DNA of 64,000 nucleotides from Ectopseudomonas composti (GCF_001567565.1 NZ_LSSW01000024.1:157296-221295), one strand, 5' to 3'; shown: positions 16,412-26,184, counted from the stretch's first letter. The notes: generated from the sequence alone by a model not told the origin. Made by a program: numbers and translations.

Positions 16412-17118
16412 GCCAGAGCCTGCGTAAGGAGGTAGCCCTTGCCCCAGACGGTATCCACACGCGCCGCCTCATAGCCGACCGCCTGCAACTTGCGCCGAAT
16501 GTGGCTGACGTGCATATCCAGGCTGCGATCATGCTGCGAATAGGCACGGCGCAGCGCCTGCTGATAAAGGAAGGGCTTGCTCAGCGCCTCGTCGCGATGC
16601 CGCCAGAGCAACTCCAGCACCCGGTACTCGCTGGGCGTCAGGCCAACCCAGGTGCCGCAGAAGGCAACATCGCTGCGCCCTTCATCGAACTGCAAGCCAT
16701 CCCCGGAGGCGTTGGGCTGCTGCTCGCGGCGCTCGTAGGCGACTCGACGCAGAATCGCCTCGACCCGCACGCTCAGCTCACCCAGGCTGAAAGGCTTGGG
16801 CAGATAATCGTCGGCGCCCTGGCTGAAGCCGGCGATGCGATTCTGCTCATCACCCAGAGCCGACATCAGCAGCACCGGCACACTGCGGCGCTGGCGCAGA
16901 CGCTGCAAAGCCTGCAGGCCATCGATGCCGGGCAGGAGGATGTCCATCAGCACCAGATCGAAATCTTCGCTTTCGGCCAATCGCAACCCTTCGCGGCCGT
17001 CATGGCTCAGGGTCACGTCAAACCCGCAGCCCAGTAGATGCGACTGCACATGACCAGCGAGCAAAGGGTCATCCTCGACGGCAAGGATGCGGGCCGAGGG
17101 AGGCAAGCGGGTCAGCAT
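16408..17118 (-). CDS. OmpR-family response regulator (PirR position)
   Basis: A 236-residue regulator with an N-terminal receiver (acidic pocket Asp16/Asp17, phospho-acceptor Asp59 in LVLMDILLPGIDG, and KPF at the conserved Lys) and a C-terminal winged-helix DNA-binding domain ending VDTVWGKGYLLTQ. Start chosen at ATG 17118 (MLTRLPPSARILAVEDD); an upstream ATG at 17151 would add an unrelated leader. It is translationally coupled (ATGA) to the kinase downstream and divergent from gacS with 120 bp between starts. Targets are unknown. Confidence 0.88.
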   Translation of the reverse strand: MLTRLPPSARILAVEDDPLLAGHVQSHLLGCGFDVTLSHDGREGLRLAESEDFDLVLMDILLPGIDGLQALQRLRQRRSVPVLLMSALGDEQNRIAGFSQGADDYLPKPFSLGELSVRVEAILRRVAYERREQQPNASGDGLQFDEGRSDVAFCGTWVGLTPSEYRVLELLWRHRDEALSKPFLYQQALRRAYSQHDRSLDMHVSHIRRKLQAVGYEAARVDTVWGKGYLLTQALA

Positions 17119-17238
17119 GACGGTAAACCGATAGATATTGAATGCGAACAATTCTATCTATTAAACAACAATCTCTCACCTGGAGATTCCGCCGCGTCGA
17201 ATCGCTACACTGGCCAGATGTCCTGAAGGAGGAAAATC

Positions 17239-19989
17239 GTGTTCAAGGATCTCAGCATCAAAGGCCGCGTGCTGCTGCTCACCCTGCTGCCCAGCAGCCT
17301 GCTGGCCCTGGTGCTGGGCGGTTATTTCACCTGGGTGCAGCTCTCGGACTTGCAGGCTCAATTGCTGCAACGCGGTGAAATGCTGGTCGAACACTTGGCG
17401 CCCCTGGCGGCTCCGGCGCTGCAACACAAGGATGTGAAAAAACTCGAGCGCATCGCTCAGCAGGCGCTGGAGCACCCGGACGTGCGTGCGGTCGGCTTTC
17501 TCGCCCCGCAACGTGAAGCCCTGGCACACGCCGGGCCCAGCATGCTCAATCCCTCGCCCAGCGGCCAGCCGGGCGTCAGCCTGCTCAGTGGCCAGGATGC
17601 CACGCGCTTTCTCCTGCCGGTCTACGACCAACACCTGGTACTCAGCGACAACCTCGGCGAGGACCGCCAACTCGAACTGCTCGGCTGGGTCGAGCTGGAA
17701 CTCTCGCATCAGGGCACGCTGCTCAGCGGCTATCGCAGCCTGTTCGCCAGCCTGCTGTTGATCGTCGGTGGCCTGGCCGTGACCGCCCTGCTCGCCCTGC
17801 GCATGAGCCGCAGCATCAACGCTCCGCTGCGCGCGATAAAGGCCGGAGTCGCCCAACTCAAGGACGGCAACCTGGAAACCCGCCTGCCACCGCTGGGCAG
17901 TCATGAGATGGACGAGCTGGCTTCGGGCATCAATCGCATGGCCGAAGCCCTGCAGAACGCCCAGGAAGAATTGCAGCACAGCATCGAACAGGCCACCGAA
18001 GACGTGCGCCAGAACCTTGAGACCATCGAGATCCAGAACATCGAGCTGGACTTCGCGCGCAAGGAGGCCCTGGAAGCCAGCCGCATCAAGTCCGAGTTCC
18101 TGGCCAACATGAGCCACGAGATACGCACGCCGCTCAACGGCATTCTCGGTTTCACCAACCTGCTGCAGAAGAGCGAGCTCAGCCCGCGTCAGCAGGACTA
18201 CCTGTCGACCATCGAGAAATCCGCCGACAACCTGCTCGGCATCATCAACGAGGTACTCGACTTCTCCAAGATCGAGGCCGGCAAGCTGGTGCTCGAATCC
18301 ATCCCGTTCAACCTGCGCGACCTGCTGCAGGACACCCTGACCATTCTCGCCCCTGCGGCCCACGAAAAACAGCTGGAGCTGGTCAGCCTGATCTACCGCG
18401 ACACTCCGCTGGCCCTGCGCGGCGACCCGCTGCGTCTGAAACAGGTGCTGACCAACCTGGTCAGCAACGCGATCAAGTTCACCCGCGAAGGCACCATCGT
18501 CATGCGTGCCATGGTCGAGGACGAGAACGCCGACAGCGCGCAGCTGCGCATCAGCGTGATGGACACCGGCATCGGCCTGTCGGACGACGACCTGCGCGCG
18601 CTGTTCCAGTCCTTCAGCCAGGCCGACAACTCACTCAGCCGCCAGGCCGGCGGCACCGGCCTCGGCCTGGTGATTTCCAAGCGCCTGATCGAGCAGATGG
18701 GTGGTGAGATCGGGGTCGACAGCACCCCGGGCGAAGGCTCGGAATTCTGGATCACCCTGACCCTGCCCAAGGCTCGCGACGACGCCGAAGACCTGCCGCG
18801 TGCAGCCCTCCAGGGTCGGCGCGTGGCAGTGCTGGAGAGTCACGAACTGGCCCGCCAGGCGCTGGCCCACCTGCTCGAGGACTGCGGCCTGGAGGTCGAG
18901 AGTTTCTCCGATCCCGGCCAGCTCTTCGAGGCGGTGAACAACCAGCACAATCGTGAGCGTCCATTAAGCCTGGCAGTGCTGGGCATCACTGCCAGCCAGC
19001 TGCCGCCGGACAGCCTTGGCCAACGGATACGGGACCTCGACCGGCTTGGCTGCAAGGCACTGGTGCTGTGCCCGACCACCGAACTGAGCCTGTTTCACGA
19101 ATCGCTACCCGACGCCTACAACCAGCTGCAGGCCAAACCCCCTTGTACGCGCAAGCTGCACAAGGCCCTGGTCGAAATGGTCAACCCGCAGCGCTCGGCC
19201 AGCGAACCGGCGGCGATCAGCGATACCCGCCGGCCACAGATTTTGTGCGTCGACGACAACCCGGCCAACCTGCTGTTGGTGCAGACGCTGCTCGACGACC
19301 TTGGCGCTCAGGTCACAGCCGTCGACAGCGGGTACGCCGCGATAGAAGCGGTCCAGCAAGGCAGCTTCGACCTGGTGTTCATGGACGTGCAAATGCCCGG
19401 CATGGATGGTCGCGAAGCCACCGAGGCGATTCGCCAGTGGGAGAGCGATCAGAGCCGCAGCGCCACGCCGATCATCGCGCTCACGGCCCATGCCCTGGCC
19501 AACGAGAAGCGCGCCCTGCTGCGAAGCGGCATGGACGACTACCTGACCAAGCCGATCAACGAACGCCAGCTGGCCCAGGTGGTGCTCAAATGGACCGGCC
19601 TGAATCTGCGTAACCAACCGACTCACAAGGTCGCGCCACCTGCGCCATCCCAGGCGCAACCCAAGGTGCTCGACGCCGAAGAAGGCCTGCGCCTGGCAGC
19701 CGGCAAGGCCGATCTGGCCGCCGACATGCTGAGCATGCTGCTGGCAGGTCTGGCCGGTGATCGCCAGGCGATCCGTCAGGCCCGCGATACCGGCGAGCGC
19801 ACGGCCTTGATCGAACGGGTTCACCGCCTGCATGGGGCCACTCGCTACTGCGGCGTGCCGCAGCTACGTGCGGCCTGCCAGCGCAGTGAGACACTTCTCA
19901 AGCAGGACGATCCCGAGGCCCAGCGAGCCCTCGATGAACTGGATGCGGCGATCACGCGCCTGACCGAAGCGGCGGCCCAGAGCGCCTGA
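17239..19989 (+). CDS. gacS: Hybrid sensor histidine kinase GacS
   Basis: A 916-residue unorthodox hybrid kinase that begins with GTG preceded by AAGGAGG, giving [20 protein letters not shown] as in GacS. Order: TM1 (about 10-32), periplasmic loop, TM2 (about 166-187), HAMP, His293 in [12 protein letters not shown], ATPase domain ([27 protein letters not shown]), a degenerate receiver-like segment (about 526-650) without a phospho-Asp, a true receiver with Asp716 in [11 protein letters not shown], and an HPt domain with His865 in [12 protein letters not shown]. GacS phosphorylates GacA, which drives Rsm small RNAs and so relieves RsmA repression of secondary metabolism and biofilm genes. Confidence 0.96.
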   Translation: MFKDLSIKGRVLLLTLLPSSLLALVLGGYFTWVQLSDLQAQLLQRGEMLVEHLAPLAAPALQHKDVKKLERIAQQALEHPDVRAVGFLAPQREALAHAGPSMLNPSPSGQPGVSLLSGQDATRFLLPVYDQHLVLSDNLGEDRQLELLGWVELELSHQGTLLSGYRSLFASLLLIVGGLAVTALLALRMSRSINAPLRAIKAGVAQLKDGNLETRLPPLGSHEMDELASGINRMAEALQNAQEELQHSIEQATEDVRQNLETIEIQNIELDFARKEALEASRIKSEFLANMSHEIRTPLNGILGFTNLLQKSELSPRQQDYLSTIEKSADNLLGIINEVLDFSKIEAGKLVLESIPFNLRDLLQDTLTILAPAAHEKQLELVSLIYRDTPLALRGDPLRLKQVLTNLVSNAIKFTREGTIVMRAMVEDENADSAQLRISVMDTGIGLSDDDLRALFQSFSQADNSLSRQAGGTGLGLVISKRLIEQMGGEIGVDSTPGEGSEFWITLTLPKARDDAEDLPRAALQGRRVAVLESHELARQALAHLLEDCGLEVESFSDPGQLFEAVNNQHNRERPLSLAVLGITASQLPPDSLGQRIRDLDRLGCKALVLCPTTELSLFHESLPDAYNQLQAKPPCTRKLHKALVEMVNPQRSASEPAAISDTRRPQILCVDDNPANLLLVQTLLDDLGAQVTAVDSGYAAIEAVQQGSFDLVFMDVQMPGMDGREATEAIRQWESDQSRSATPIIALTAHALANEKRALLRSGMDDYLTKPINERQLAQVVLKWTGLNLRNQPTHKVAPPAPSQAQPKVLDAEEGLRLAAGKADLAADMLSMLLAGLAGDRQAIRQARDTGERTALIERVHRLHGATRYCGVPQLRAACQRSETLLKQDDPEAQRALDELDAAITRLTEAAAQSA

Positions 19990-20068
19990 AGATGCGCCAT
20001 GGGTGACGACCTCGAGCGATGAGGTCGAGAGCGCCGCGTGATAGCATGCCGGCTGATCCGGAGGACCC

Positions 20069-20500
20069 ATGGCCGAACACGATTTCCGTTATTCCCTGCT
20101 CAACCCGCAACACACGCTCACCGAATGCCGCGCTCTGGCACCAGGCCGTTATCAGGTCACCGGCAACGGCGGCTCGATCAAGGCAGGCGATGCACTGCTG
20201 GTCACCCTCAAGGGCAGCCGCGACCTGCACATGCGCCTGGACGTGGAAAAAGTCCGTCACCTGATCAATCCGCCCGGCCAATGGCTGGCGGTGTGCAAGG
20301 GCCCGCAGTTCAAGGAACTGGCCATTCATAACTGGCAGGTGAACTGCGACGCTTGCGGCAAGCAACTGGACTTCGAATTCGCCGTCGATGCAGCCCTCGG
20401 CAAAGCCGCGCAAGCGCCCGCCGCCGAAGCCCGTATCGCCGAGCTGGGCTGGCGCCACGATGCCGGTCGTCACCTATGCCGCACCTGCCAGGAGGCCTGA
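20069..20500 (+). CDS. Conserved Pseudomonas hypothetical protein with two CxxC pairs
   Basis: A 143-residue soluble protein with no signal peptide. The N-terminal half is a small beta-rich segment (GRYQVTGNGGSIKAGDALLV, LVTLKGSRDLHMRL). The second half has NCDACGKQ (CxxC) and ends HLCRTCQEA (CxxC), which could form one zinc ribbon. Function unknown. It follows gacS by 79 bp and ends 4 bp before the META lipoprotein ATG, so it is probably cotranscribed with that gene. Confidence 0.72.
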   Translation: MAEHDFRYSLLNPQHTLTECRALAPGRYQVTGNGGSIKAGDALLVTLKGSRDLHMRLDVEKVRHLINPPGQWLAVCKGPQFKELAIHNWQVNCDACGKQLDFEFAVDAALGKAAQAPAAEARIAELGWRHDAGRHLCRTCQEA

Positions 20501-20504
20501 GACC

Positions 20505-20903
20505 ATGTACCGCGCCCTGCCCCTCGCTCTGCTCGCCGCGACTCTGGCGGGCTGCGCCAGCGATGCACCGCAGCTGGAAACCGAACGCAGCTACCGCGTC
20601 GAATGGATCGGCGAACGCCCGCTGATCGACCGCAGCCACCTGACCGTCACGTTTGCCGCTGATGGCCGCGCTCACGGACATGCCGGTTGCAACCACTGGT
20701 TCGCTGGCTACAGGCTCAAAGGTGACACGCTTGGCTTCGACGCCCCCGGCAGCACCCGCAAGATGTGCGCACCCGCACTGATGGAGCAGGAACGCCGCTT
20801 CCTCGCCGCACTGGGCGAAGTGAAGCGCTGGGACTTCAACGACATCGGCCAGCTGCAACTGTGGCCAGCCAGCGGCAAACCGATTCGCCTCTGGGCGGAG
20901 TGA
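20505..20903 (+). CDS. META-domain (HslJ-like) lipoprotein
   Basis: A 132-residue lipoprotein. ATG 20505 gives MYRALPLALLAATLAGC with lipobox LAGC (Cys17); the longer frame upstream lacks a signal and overlaps the previous gene. The mature part has the META-type pattern of a small beta domain: SHLTVTFAADGRAHGHAGCNHW, split here as LTVTFAADGR and GHAGCNHWF, then MCAPALMEQERRFLAALG. META/HslJ proteins are linked to heat and novobiocin resistance in E. coli, but no mechanism is known. GGAGG lies 14 bp upstream. Confidence 0.82.
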   Translation: MYRALPLALLAATLAGCASDAPQLETERSYRVEWIGERPLIDRSHLTVTFAADGRAHGHAGCNHWFAGYRLKGDTLGFDAPGSTRKMCAPALMEQERRFLAALGEVKRWDFNDIGQLQLWPASGKPIRLWAE

Positions 20904-20991
20904 GCGGCGGTCAAACGCACTCCGAGGGCGGCGCTTGGGCGCGCGACATCTTTACCGATAGTCGCGGCCAAAGCCCCTCCCCGAGCGGCAA

Positions 20992-22044
20992 CTAGGTGAA
21001 CAGCTCCAGCTGCGTCTGCCGCCCGCGCAGGTCATGCAACCTGACCCCCACCCCAAGCAACCGCACCGGCTTGTCGCCCCGCGCGAAAGCGTTGCTCAGT
21101 AGCAGTCGATAGCTGTCCAGATCGAGACTGGCGCCGGCCTGCTCCAGGGTGGTCTGGGTGAAGTCATGGAACTTCACCTTGACGAAGGGCTTGTCCGGCC
21201 GATAGCTGGCGTCGAGGCGCTGCAGGCGGCCGTGCATTTCTTCGAGCAGTGCCGGCAGTTTTTCCAGGCAGGACTCCAGATCGGGCAGATCCTGATCGTA
21301 CGTGTGCTCCACACTCAGTGACTGACGGCGGCTATCGACCTTTACGTCGCGCTCGTCGATGCCATGGGCCAGACGCCACAGGCGCTCGCCAAAACTGCCG
21401 AACTCACGCACCAGCGCCAGCTTGTTCCACTCACGCAGGTCCAGGCAGGTGCGAATGCCCAGGCGCGTCAGCTTGTCAGCCGTGACCTTGCCGACGCCAT
21501 GCAGCTTGTTCACTGGCAACTCTGCAACGAAGTCATCGACCTGATCCGGGGTGATGACGAACAACCCGTTGGGTTTACGCCAGTCGCTGGCAATCTTGGC
21601 CAGGAACTTGTTCGGCGCCACGCCAGCCGACACGGTGATGTGCAGCTCCTGTACCACGCGGCGGCGAATCTCCTGAGCAATGCGTGTGGCGCTACCAGAG
21701 AAATGTGGCGAATCACTGACATCGAGATAAGCCTCGTCCAGCGACAGCGGCTCGATCAGGTCGGTGAACTGGCGAAAGATGCCATGAATCTCGCGGGAGA
21801 CCGAGCGATACACCTCGAAACGCGGCTTGACGATCAGCAGGTCCGGGCACAACTTCAGCGCATGCCGCGACGACATCGCCGAGCGCACGCCATAAGCGCG
21901 CGCCTCATAGTTGCAGGTGGCGATCACCCCGCGCCGGTCGGCCGAACCACCCACAGCCAGCGGACGATTGGCCAGGCTCGGGTCGTCACGCATCTCGATT
22001 GCGGCGTAAAAGCAGTCGCAGTCAACGTGAATTATCTTGCGCAC
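20992..22044 (-). CDS. dinB: DNA polymerase IV (DinB, Y family)
   Basis: A 350-residue translesion polymerase. The catalytic carboxylates are in IIHVDCDCFYAAIEMRD (Asp8) and PLSLDEAYLDVS (Asp-Glu pair). The helix-hairpin-helix segment GVGKVTADKL and the little-finger domain follow, and the protein ends GRQTQLELFT, which resembles a beta-clamp-binding QLxLF motif. It extends mismatched or damaged primers and raises mutation rates. Transcription is towards the META lipoprotein gene. I did not find a clear LexA box in the short 5' region. Confidence 0.95.
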   Translation of the reverse strand: MRKIIHVDCDCFYAAIEMRDDPSLANRPLAVGGSADRRGVIATCNYEARAYGVRSAMSSRHALKLCPDLLIVKPRFEVYRSVSREIHGIFRQFTDLIEPLSLDEAYLDVSDSPHFSGSATRIAQEIRRRVVQELHITVSAGVAPNKFLAKIASDWRKPNGLFVITPDQVDDFVAELPVNKLHGVGKVTADKLTRLGIRTCLDLREWNKLALVREFGSFGERLWRLAHGIDERDVKVDSRRQSLSVEHTYDQDLPDLESCLEKLPALLEEMHGRLQRLDASYRPDKPFVKVKFHDFTQTTLEQAGASLDLDSYRLLLSNAFARGDKPVRLLGVGVRLHDLRGRQTQLELFT

Positions 22045-22146
22045 AACACCCTCGAAAGCCTCGCCAGATATGGTCGAACTCGCTGAAGTCTAACAGTTGT
22101 TTGAGGCTAACCATCTGAGTTGAAAACAGTTTTTTAAAGATAATGG

Positions 22147-22174
22147 TTGACGTAAGGCGCTCTTTCGATAGAAT
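22147..22174 (+). promoter_or_regulatory. Sigma70 promoter of initiator tRNA
   Basis: TTGACG (22147-22152), 16-bp spacer, TAGAAT (22169-22174), seven bases before the tRNA. Both hexamers match consensus at five of six positions. Confidence 0.75.
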
Positions 22175-22180
22175 GGCCGC

Positions 22181-22257
<77 letters not shown>

Positions 22258-22264
22258 CCTTCCG

Positions 22265-22294
22265 AAAAAGGCCACTCAATCGAGTGGCCTTTTT
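22265..22294 (+). terminator. Rho-independent terminator after tRNA-fMet
   Basis: AAAGGCCACT-CAATCG-AGTGGCCTTTTT: a 10-bp stem with T tail starting 8 bp after the CCA end. The flanking A run makes it potentially bidirectional, so it could also stop leftward transcription. Confidence 0.9.
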
Positions 22295-22392
22295 CGTTTT
22301 CGGACATTGATCTTCCTCAGCTTCACATAAGCAAAGCGGCTCTATCCTAGAAGCACCTGCCGCAGATGCAGGACATTACCGAGGAAGCCTGT

Positions 22393-22941
22393 ATGAACTG
22401 GAAGAACACCCCGTCCCGCTATTCAAGCCTGTCCATTGGCCTGCACTGGCTGATGCTGGTCCTGATCGCCGCCGTCTACGCCTGCATCGAACTCAAGGGT
22501 AATTTCCCCAAAGGCAGCGATACCCGCGAGCTGCTCAAGCAGTGGCACTTCATGCTCGGCCTGGGCGTCTTCGCGCTGGTCTGGCTGCGACTGCTGGCCC
22601 GGGCGCTGAGCCCTACTCCGGCCATCGAACCTGCGCCAGCTGGCTGGCATAAACTGCTCGCCAAGCTGATGCACCTGGCCCTGTACGCCCTGATGATCGG
22701 CGCACCGCTGGCCGGCTGGCTGATCCTCAGCGCCGCTGGCAAGCCTGTTCCCTTCTTCGGTATGGAACTGCCGGCACTGATCGGCCCGGACAAGGCGCTG
22801 GCCGGACAGATCAAGGAATTGCACGAACTGGCCGGCAGCGCCGGTTACTGGCTGATCGGCCTGCACGCGGTCGCCGGCCTGTATCACCATTACGTGGTGC
22901 GCGATAACACCCTGACGCGCATGCTGCCGGGGCGCAATTGA
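22393..22941 (+). CDS. Cytochrome b561 family protein
   Basis: A 182-residue inner-membrane protein with four hydrophobic helices (about residues 10-32, 48-68, 88-110, 145-168) and haem-ligand histidines in GLHWLML, QWHFMLGL, LMHLALY and LHAVAGLYHH. This is the CybB layout; E. coli CybB is a superoxide:ubiquinone oxidoreductase. Start set at ATG 22393 (MNWKNTPSRYSSLSIGLHW), as in the family, rather than 27 bp upstream. It lies between tRNA-fMet and rimO, as I recall for PAO1. Confidence 0.88.
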   Translation: MNWKNTPSRYSSLSIGLHWLMLVLIAAVYACIELKGNFPKGSDTRELLKQWHFMLGLGVFALVWLRLLARALSPTPAIEPAPAGWHKLLAKLMHLALYALMIGAPLAGWLILSAAGKPVPFFGMELPALIGPDKALAGQIKELHELAGSAGYWLIGLHAVAGLYHHYVVRDNTLTRMLPGRN

Positions 22942-23038
22942 GGTGACGGCGCCTCTGGTCAAGCGCCCGAACCGCCGCTAGAATTGCGCACTTTTTGATC
23001 AGAGGCGCCAGCCAGGCGCCCGTTAGAGGTTAGCCCGC

Positions 23039-24361
23039 ATGTCCAGCGCCACCCCGAAAGTCGGATTCGTCAGCCTTGGTTGCCCGAAAGCGACCGTCGA
23101 CTCCGAACGCATCCTGACCCAACTGCGCATGGAAGGTTACGAGATCGTACCGACCTACCAGGATGCCGACGTGGTGGTGGTCAATACCTGCGGCTTCATC
23201 GACAGCGCCAAGGCCGAATCGCTGGACGCCATCGGCGAAGCCCTGGCCGAGAACGGCAAGGTGATCGTCACCGGTTGCATGGGCGTGGCCGAGGACAGCA
23301 TCCGCGACGTACACCCGAGCGTGCTGGCCGTCACCGGCCCGCAGCAGTACGAGCAGGTGGTCAACGCCGTGCATGAGGTGATCCCGCCGAAAGCCGAGCA
23401 CAACCCGCTGATCGACCTGGTGCCGCCGCAGGGCATCAAGCTCACCCCGCGCCACTACGCCTACCTGAAGATTTCCGAAGGCTGCAACCACAGCTGCAGC
23501 TTCTGCATCATCCCGTCGATGCGCGGCAAGCTGGTCAGCCGCCCGGTGGGCGATGTGCTCAGCGAGGCCGAGCGTCTGGTCAAGGCCGGCGTCAAGGAGC
23601 TGCTGGTGATCAGCCAGGACACCAGCGCCTATGGCGTCGACATGAAGTACAAGCTGGACTTCTGGAACGGCCAGCCGGTGAAGACGCGCATGCTCGAGCT
23701 GTGCGAGGCGCTGTCGTCGATGGGCGTCTGGGTGCGCCTGCACTACGTCTACCCCTACCCCAACGTCGACGACGTGATCCCGCTGATGGCCGCCGGCAAG
23801 CTGCTGCCGTACCTGGACATCCCCTTCCAGCACGCCAGCCCGAAAGTGCTCAAGTCGATGAAGCGTCCGGCGTTCGAGGACAAGACCCTGGCGCGCATCA
23901 AGAAGTGGCGCGAGATCTGCCCCGAGCTGACCATTCGCTCCACCTTCATCGTCGGTTTCCCCGGCGAGACCGAGGAAGACTTCCAGTACCTGCTCGACTG
24001 GCTGACCGAAGCCCAGCTCGACCGCGTCGGCTGCTTCCAGTATTCGCCGGTGGAAGGCGCACCGGCCAACGACCTGGGCCTGGAAGTGGTGCCGGACGAC
24101 GTCAAGCAAGAGCGCTGGGAGCGCTTCATGGCGCATCAGCAGGCCATCAGCTCGGCGCGCCTGCAGGCCAAGATCGGCCTGGAGATGGACGTGCTGGTCG
24201 ACGAAGTGGACGGCGAAGGCGCCGTGGCACGCTCCTGGGCCGACGCCCCGGAGATCGACGGCAGCGTGTTCATCGACGCCACCAGCGTCAAACCGGGTGA
24301 CAAGGTGCGTGTGCGCATCGTCGATGCCGATGAGTACGACATGTGGGGCGAGTTGGTCTGA
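23039..24361 (+). CDS. rimO: Ribosomal protein S12 methylthiotransferase RimO
   Basis: A 440-residue radical-SAM methylthiotransferase. It has an N-terminal UPF0004 domain whose cysteines bind the auxiliary cluster ([23 protein letters not shown]), the radical-SAM motif CNHSCSFC, the substrate segment [11 protein letters not shown] and a C-terminal TRAM domain ([21 protein letters not shown]). It adds a methylthio group to the beta carbon of the conserved S12 aspartate. Monocistronic with its own terminator. Confidence 0.97.
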   Translation: MSSATPKVGFVSLGCPKATVDSERILTQLRMEGYEIVPTYQDADVVVVNTCGFIDSAKAESLDAIGEALAENGKVIVTGCMGVAEDSIRDVHPSVLAVTGPQQYEQVVNAVHEVIPPKAEHNPLIDLVPPQGIKLTPRHYAYLKISEGCNHSCSFCIIPSMRGKLVSRPVGDVLSEAERLVKAGVKELLVISQDTSAYGVDMKYKLDFWNGQPVKTRMLELCEALSSMGVWVRLHYVYPYPNVDDVIPLMAAGKLLPYLDIPFQHASPKVLKSMKRPAFEDKTLARIKKWREICPELTIRSTFIVGFPGETEEDFQYLLDWLTEAQLDRVGCFQYSPVEGAPANDLGLEVVPDDVKQERWERFMAHQQAISSARLQAKIGLEMDVLVDEVDGEGAVARSWADAPEIDGSVFIDATSVKPGDKVRVRIVDADEYDMWGELV

Positions 24362-24376
24362 TCCAGCTCCCCCCTG

Positions 24377-24405
24377 AAAAGCCCCGCAGCCTGCGGGGCT
24401 TTTTC
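24377..24405 (+). terminator. Rho-independent terminator after rimO
   Basis: AGCCCCGCA (24380-24388), loop GCC, TGCGGGGCT (24392-24400), then TTTTC. Confidence 0.93.
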
Positions 24406-24464
24406 TTTCCGGCCTCCCCCAACGCCTTGCCGGTACAATGACCTTCTTTTTGTCGAGCGCCACC

Positions 24465-25175
24465 ATGACCGAACCCACCCGCCTGTCCAAACGCGTCATC
24501 GAACTGTTCGGCTGCTCGCGCCGCGAGGCCGACCTGTACATCAGCGGCGGCTGGGTGACGGTGGACGGCCAGGTGGTCGAGGCGCCGCAATTCAAGGTCG
24601 AGGATCAGCGCGTCGAGCTGCATGCAGATGCCACGCTCGAGCCGGTAGAGCCGGTGACACTGCTGGTGCATGGTGCGACTGGCTGCAACGCCGCACAGTT
24701 GCAGCACCTGCTGGTACGCGAACGACACTGGGAACAAGACCCGCACGCCCAGCGCATCCTGCATGGCCACTTCCTGCGCCAGGAGCAAAGCCTGCCGCTG
24801 CAGACCGGTGCCAGCGGCCTGATAGTGCTCAGCCAGGATTGGCGCACGCAACGCAAGCTGCGCGAGGACGCTGCCAAGCTGGAACAGGAATACCTGGTCG
24901 AGGTAGCCGGCGAACTGCCCGCCAGCGCACTGGAACGCCTGAAGAAAGGTTGGCTGCACAAGGGCACGCAATTCCCACCGTGCAAGGCCAGTTGGCAGAG
25001 CGAACAGCGCCTGCGCTTCGCCCTGAAGAATCCTGCCCCTGACCTGCTGCGGCAGATCTGCACGGCACTGGGCCTTAAGGTGCTCGGCATGAAGCGTATC
25101 CGCATTGGCGGCGTGCCCATGGCCAAGCTGCCGGTCGGGCAGTGGCGCTATCTGGGCGAGAAGGAGCGCTTCTGA
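24465..25175 (+). CDS. RsuA/RluF-like pseudouridine synthase homologue, catalytic Asp replaced
   Basis: A 236-residue protein with an N-terminal S4 domain (LSKRVIELFGCSRREADLYI, GGWVTVDGQVV) and an RsuA/RluF-type core (EQEYLVEVAGEL, LGLKVLGMKRIRIG). In active enzymes the catalytic motif reads RLDxxTxGL. Here the aligned segment is PLQTGASGL, with Gln113 at the catalytic Asp position and Pro at the Arg position. So it may bind RNA without isomerising uridine, or use another acid. Start set at ATG 24465; ATG 24438 in frame would add nine residues. It follows the rimO terminator and has its own promoter presumably. Confidence 0.75.
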   Translation: MTEPTRLSKRVIELFGCSRREADLYISGGWVTVDGQVVEAPQFKVEDQRVELHADATLEPVEPVTLLVHGATGCNAAQLQHLLVRERHWEQDPHAQRILHGHFLRQEQSLPLQTGASGLIVLSQDWRTQRKLREDAAKLEQEYLVEVAGELPASALERLKKGWLHKGTQFPPCKASWQSEQRLRFALKNPAPDLLRQICTALGLKVLGMKRIRIGGVPMAKLPVGQWRYLGEKERF

Positions 25176-25218
25176 GACCGTGTTAGGCTGTGTCCGTCAC
25201 GCTCTGGAGACCACCATC

Positions 25219-25425
25219 ATGCGTACCCTGTTACTCACTGCCCTGCTCGCCCTGAGCCTGCCCGGCTTGGCGGCGCCTGCCCCCTTCTTTCTCTGGCAGA
25301 GCAAGGTCGACGGCCACCTGACCTGCGCCCAGGTCAGTCCTGGCGAAGGCTGGATCCGTTTTACCGGCCCGTTCCGCGACGCCGGTTGCCGGGTCGCGCA
25401 CGACGCCCCTGTGCGCAGCCGCTAA
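25219..25425 (+). CDS. Small secreted protein of unknown function
   Basis: A 68-residue protein starting at ATG 25219 with a Sec signal MRTLLLTALLALSLPGLAAP (cleavage near residue 18-20). The mature part is about 48 residues, with WIRFTGPFRDAGCRV and two cysteines (CAQV and GCRV) that could form a disulfide in the periplasm. GGAG lies 11 bp upstream of the ATG. It ends 9 bp before trmO. No family recognised. Confidence 0.6.
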   Translation: MRTLLLTALLALSLPGLAAPAPFFLWQSKVDGHLTCAQVSPGEGWIRFTGPFRDAGCRVAHDAPVRSR

Positions 25426-25434
25426 GAGAACGCC

Positions 25435-26136
25435 ATGCAGCATCTGGTTTCCCCTGTCGGCATCGTCCATTCCTGCTTCAAGGAAAAATTCGCCATCCCC
25501 CGCCAGCCGCACCTGGCACCTGCCGCACGCGGCGTACTGGAGCTGCTGCCGCCCTTCGATCAGGGCGAGGCCGTTGAGGGTCTGGAACAGGTCAGCCACG
25601 TCTGGCTGCTGTTTCTGTTTCACCAGGCGCTGGAAGACAAACCACGCCTGAAAGTGCGCCCGCCACGCCTGGGCGGCAACCAGTCGGTCGGCGTGTTCAG
25701 CACCCGCGCCACCCATCGCCCCAATGGCATCGGCCAATCGGTGGTTCGCCTGGAGAAGGTCGAGCCGGGCCGCCTGCACCTGTCCGGCATCGACCTGCTC
25801 GACGGCACGCCCGTGCTGGATATCAAGCCGTACGTTCCCTACGCCGACTGTGTGAGCGATGCGCACAACACCATGGCCGATGCCGCACCACGGCTGATCC
25901 CGGTCCAGTGGCATGGCGATGCATTGCCGTTGGCGCGCCAGCACGCACAGCGCCTGAACGAGCCGCTGGTCGAGTTGATCGAACAGTGCCTGGCGCAGGA
26001 TCCGCGCCCGGCCTACCAGCAGCCGGAGCCGGAACGCCGCTATGGCGCACGCTTCTGGGATCTGGACGTGCACTGGCATTATCCCGAGCCGGGGCGTATT
26101 CGCGTGCTGGATGTGCAGATCGCTGATCGCGGCTAA
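25435..26136 (+). CDS. trmO: tRNA (t6A37) N6-methyltransferase TrmO
   Basis: A 233-residue member of the TsaA/YaeB family, which uses a beta-barrel SAM-binding fold to methylate N6 of threonylcarbamoyladenosine-37 in ACY-decoding tRNAs. Family segments present: VGIVHSCFKEKFAIPRQ, VSHVWLLFLFH, GGNQSVGVFSTRATHRPNGI (SAM pocket) and DGTPVLDIKPYVPYAD. The last few codons and the stop lie inside a REP element (26127-26184), so the C-terminal IADRG is repeat-encoded. Confidence 0.92.
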   Translation: MQHLVSPVGIVHSCFKEKFAIPRQPHLAPAARGVLELLPPFDQGEAVEGLEQVSHVWLLFLFHQALEDKPRLKVRPPRLGGNQSVGVFSTRATHRPNGIGQSVVRLEKVEPGRLHLSGIDLLDGTPVLDIKPYVPYADCVSDAHNTMADAAPRLIPVQWHGDALPLARQHAQRLNEPLVELIEQCLAQDPRPAYQQPEPERRYGARFWDLDVHWHYPEPGRIRVLDVQIADRG

Positions 26137-26184
26137 AGTCCCTCCTACAGAGCGCCGATTGCGTGGGAGGAGCTTCAGCCGCGA
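26127..26184. repeat. REP pair (BIME-like) overlapping the trmO stop
   Basis: Left arm TCGCGGCTAAAGTCCCTCC (from 26127) and right arm TGGGAGGAGCTTCAGCCGCG (26164-26183) are inverted copies of the Pseudomonas REP found elsewhere in the window. The TAA inside the left arm is the trmO stop codon. Confidence 0.8.

Noticed and set aside
23030..24595. 521-codon minus-strand frame opposite rimO
   Set aside because: Shadow of rimO; repetitive Val/Asp/Gly/His composition and no family motif.
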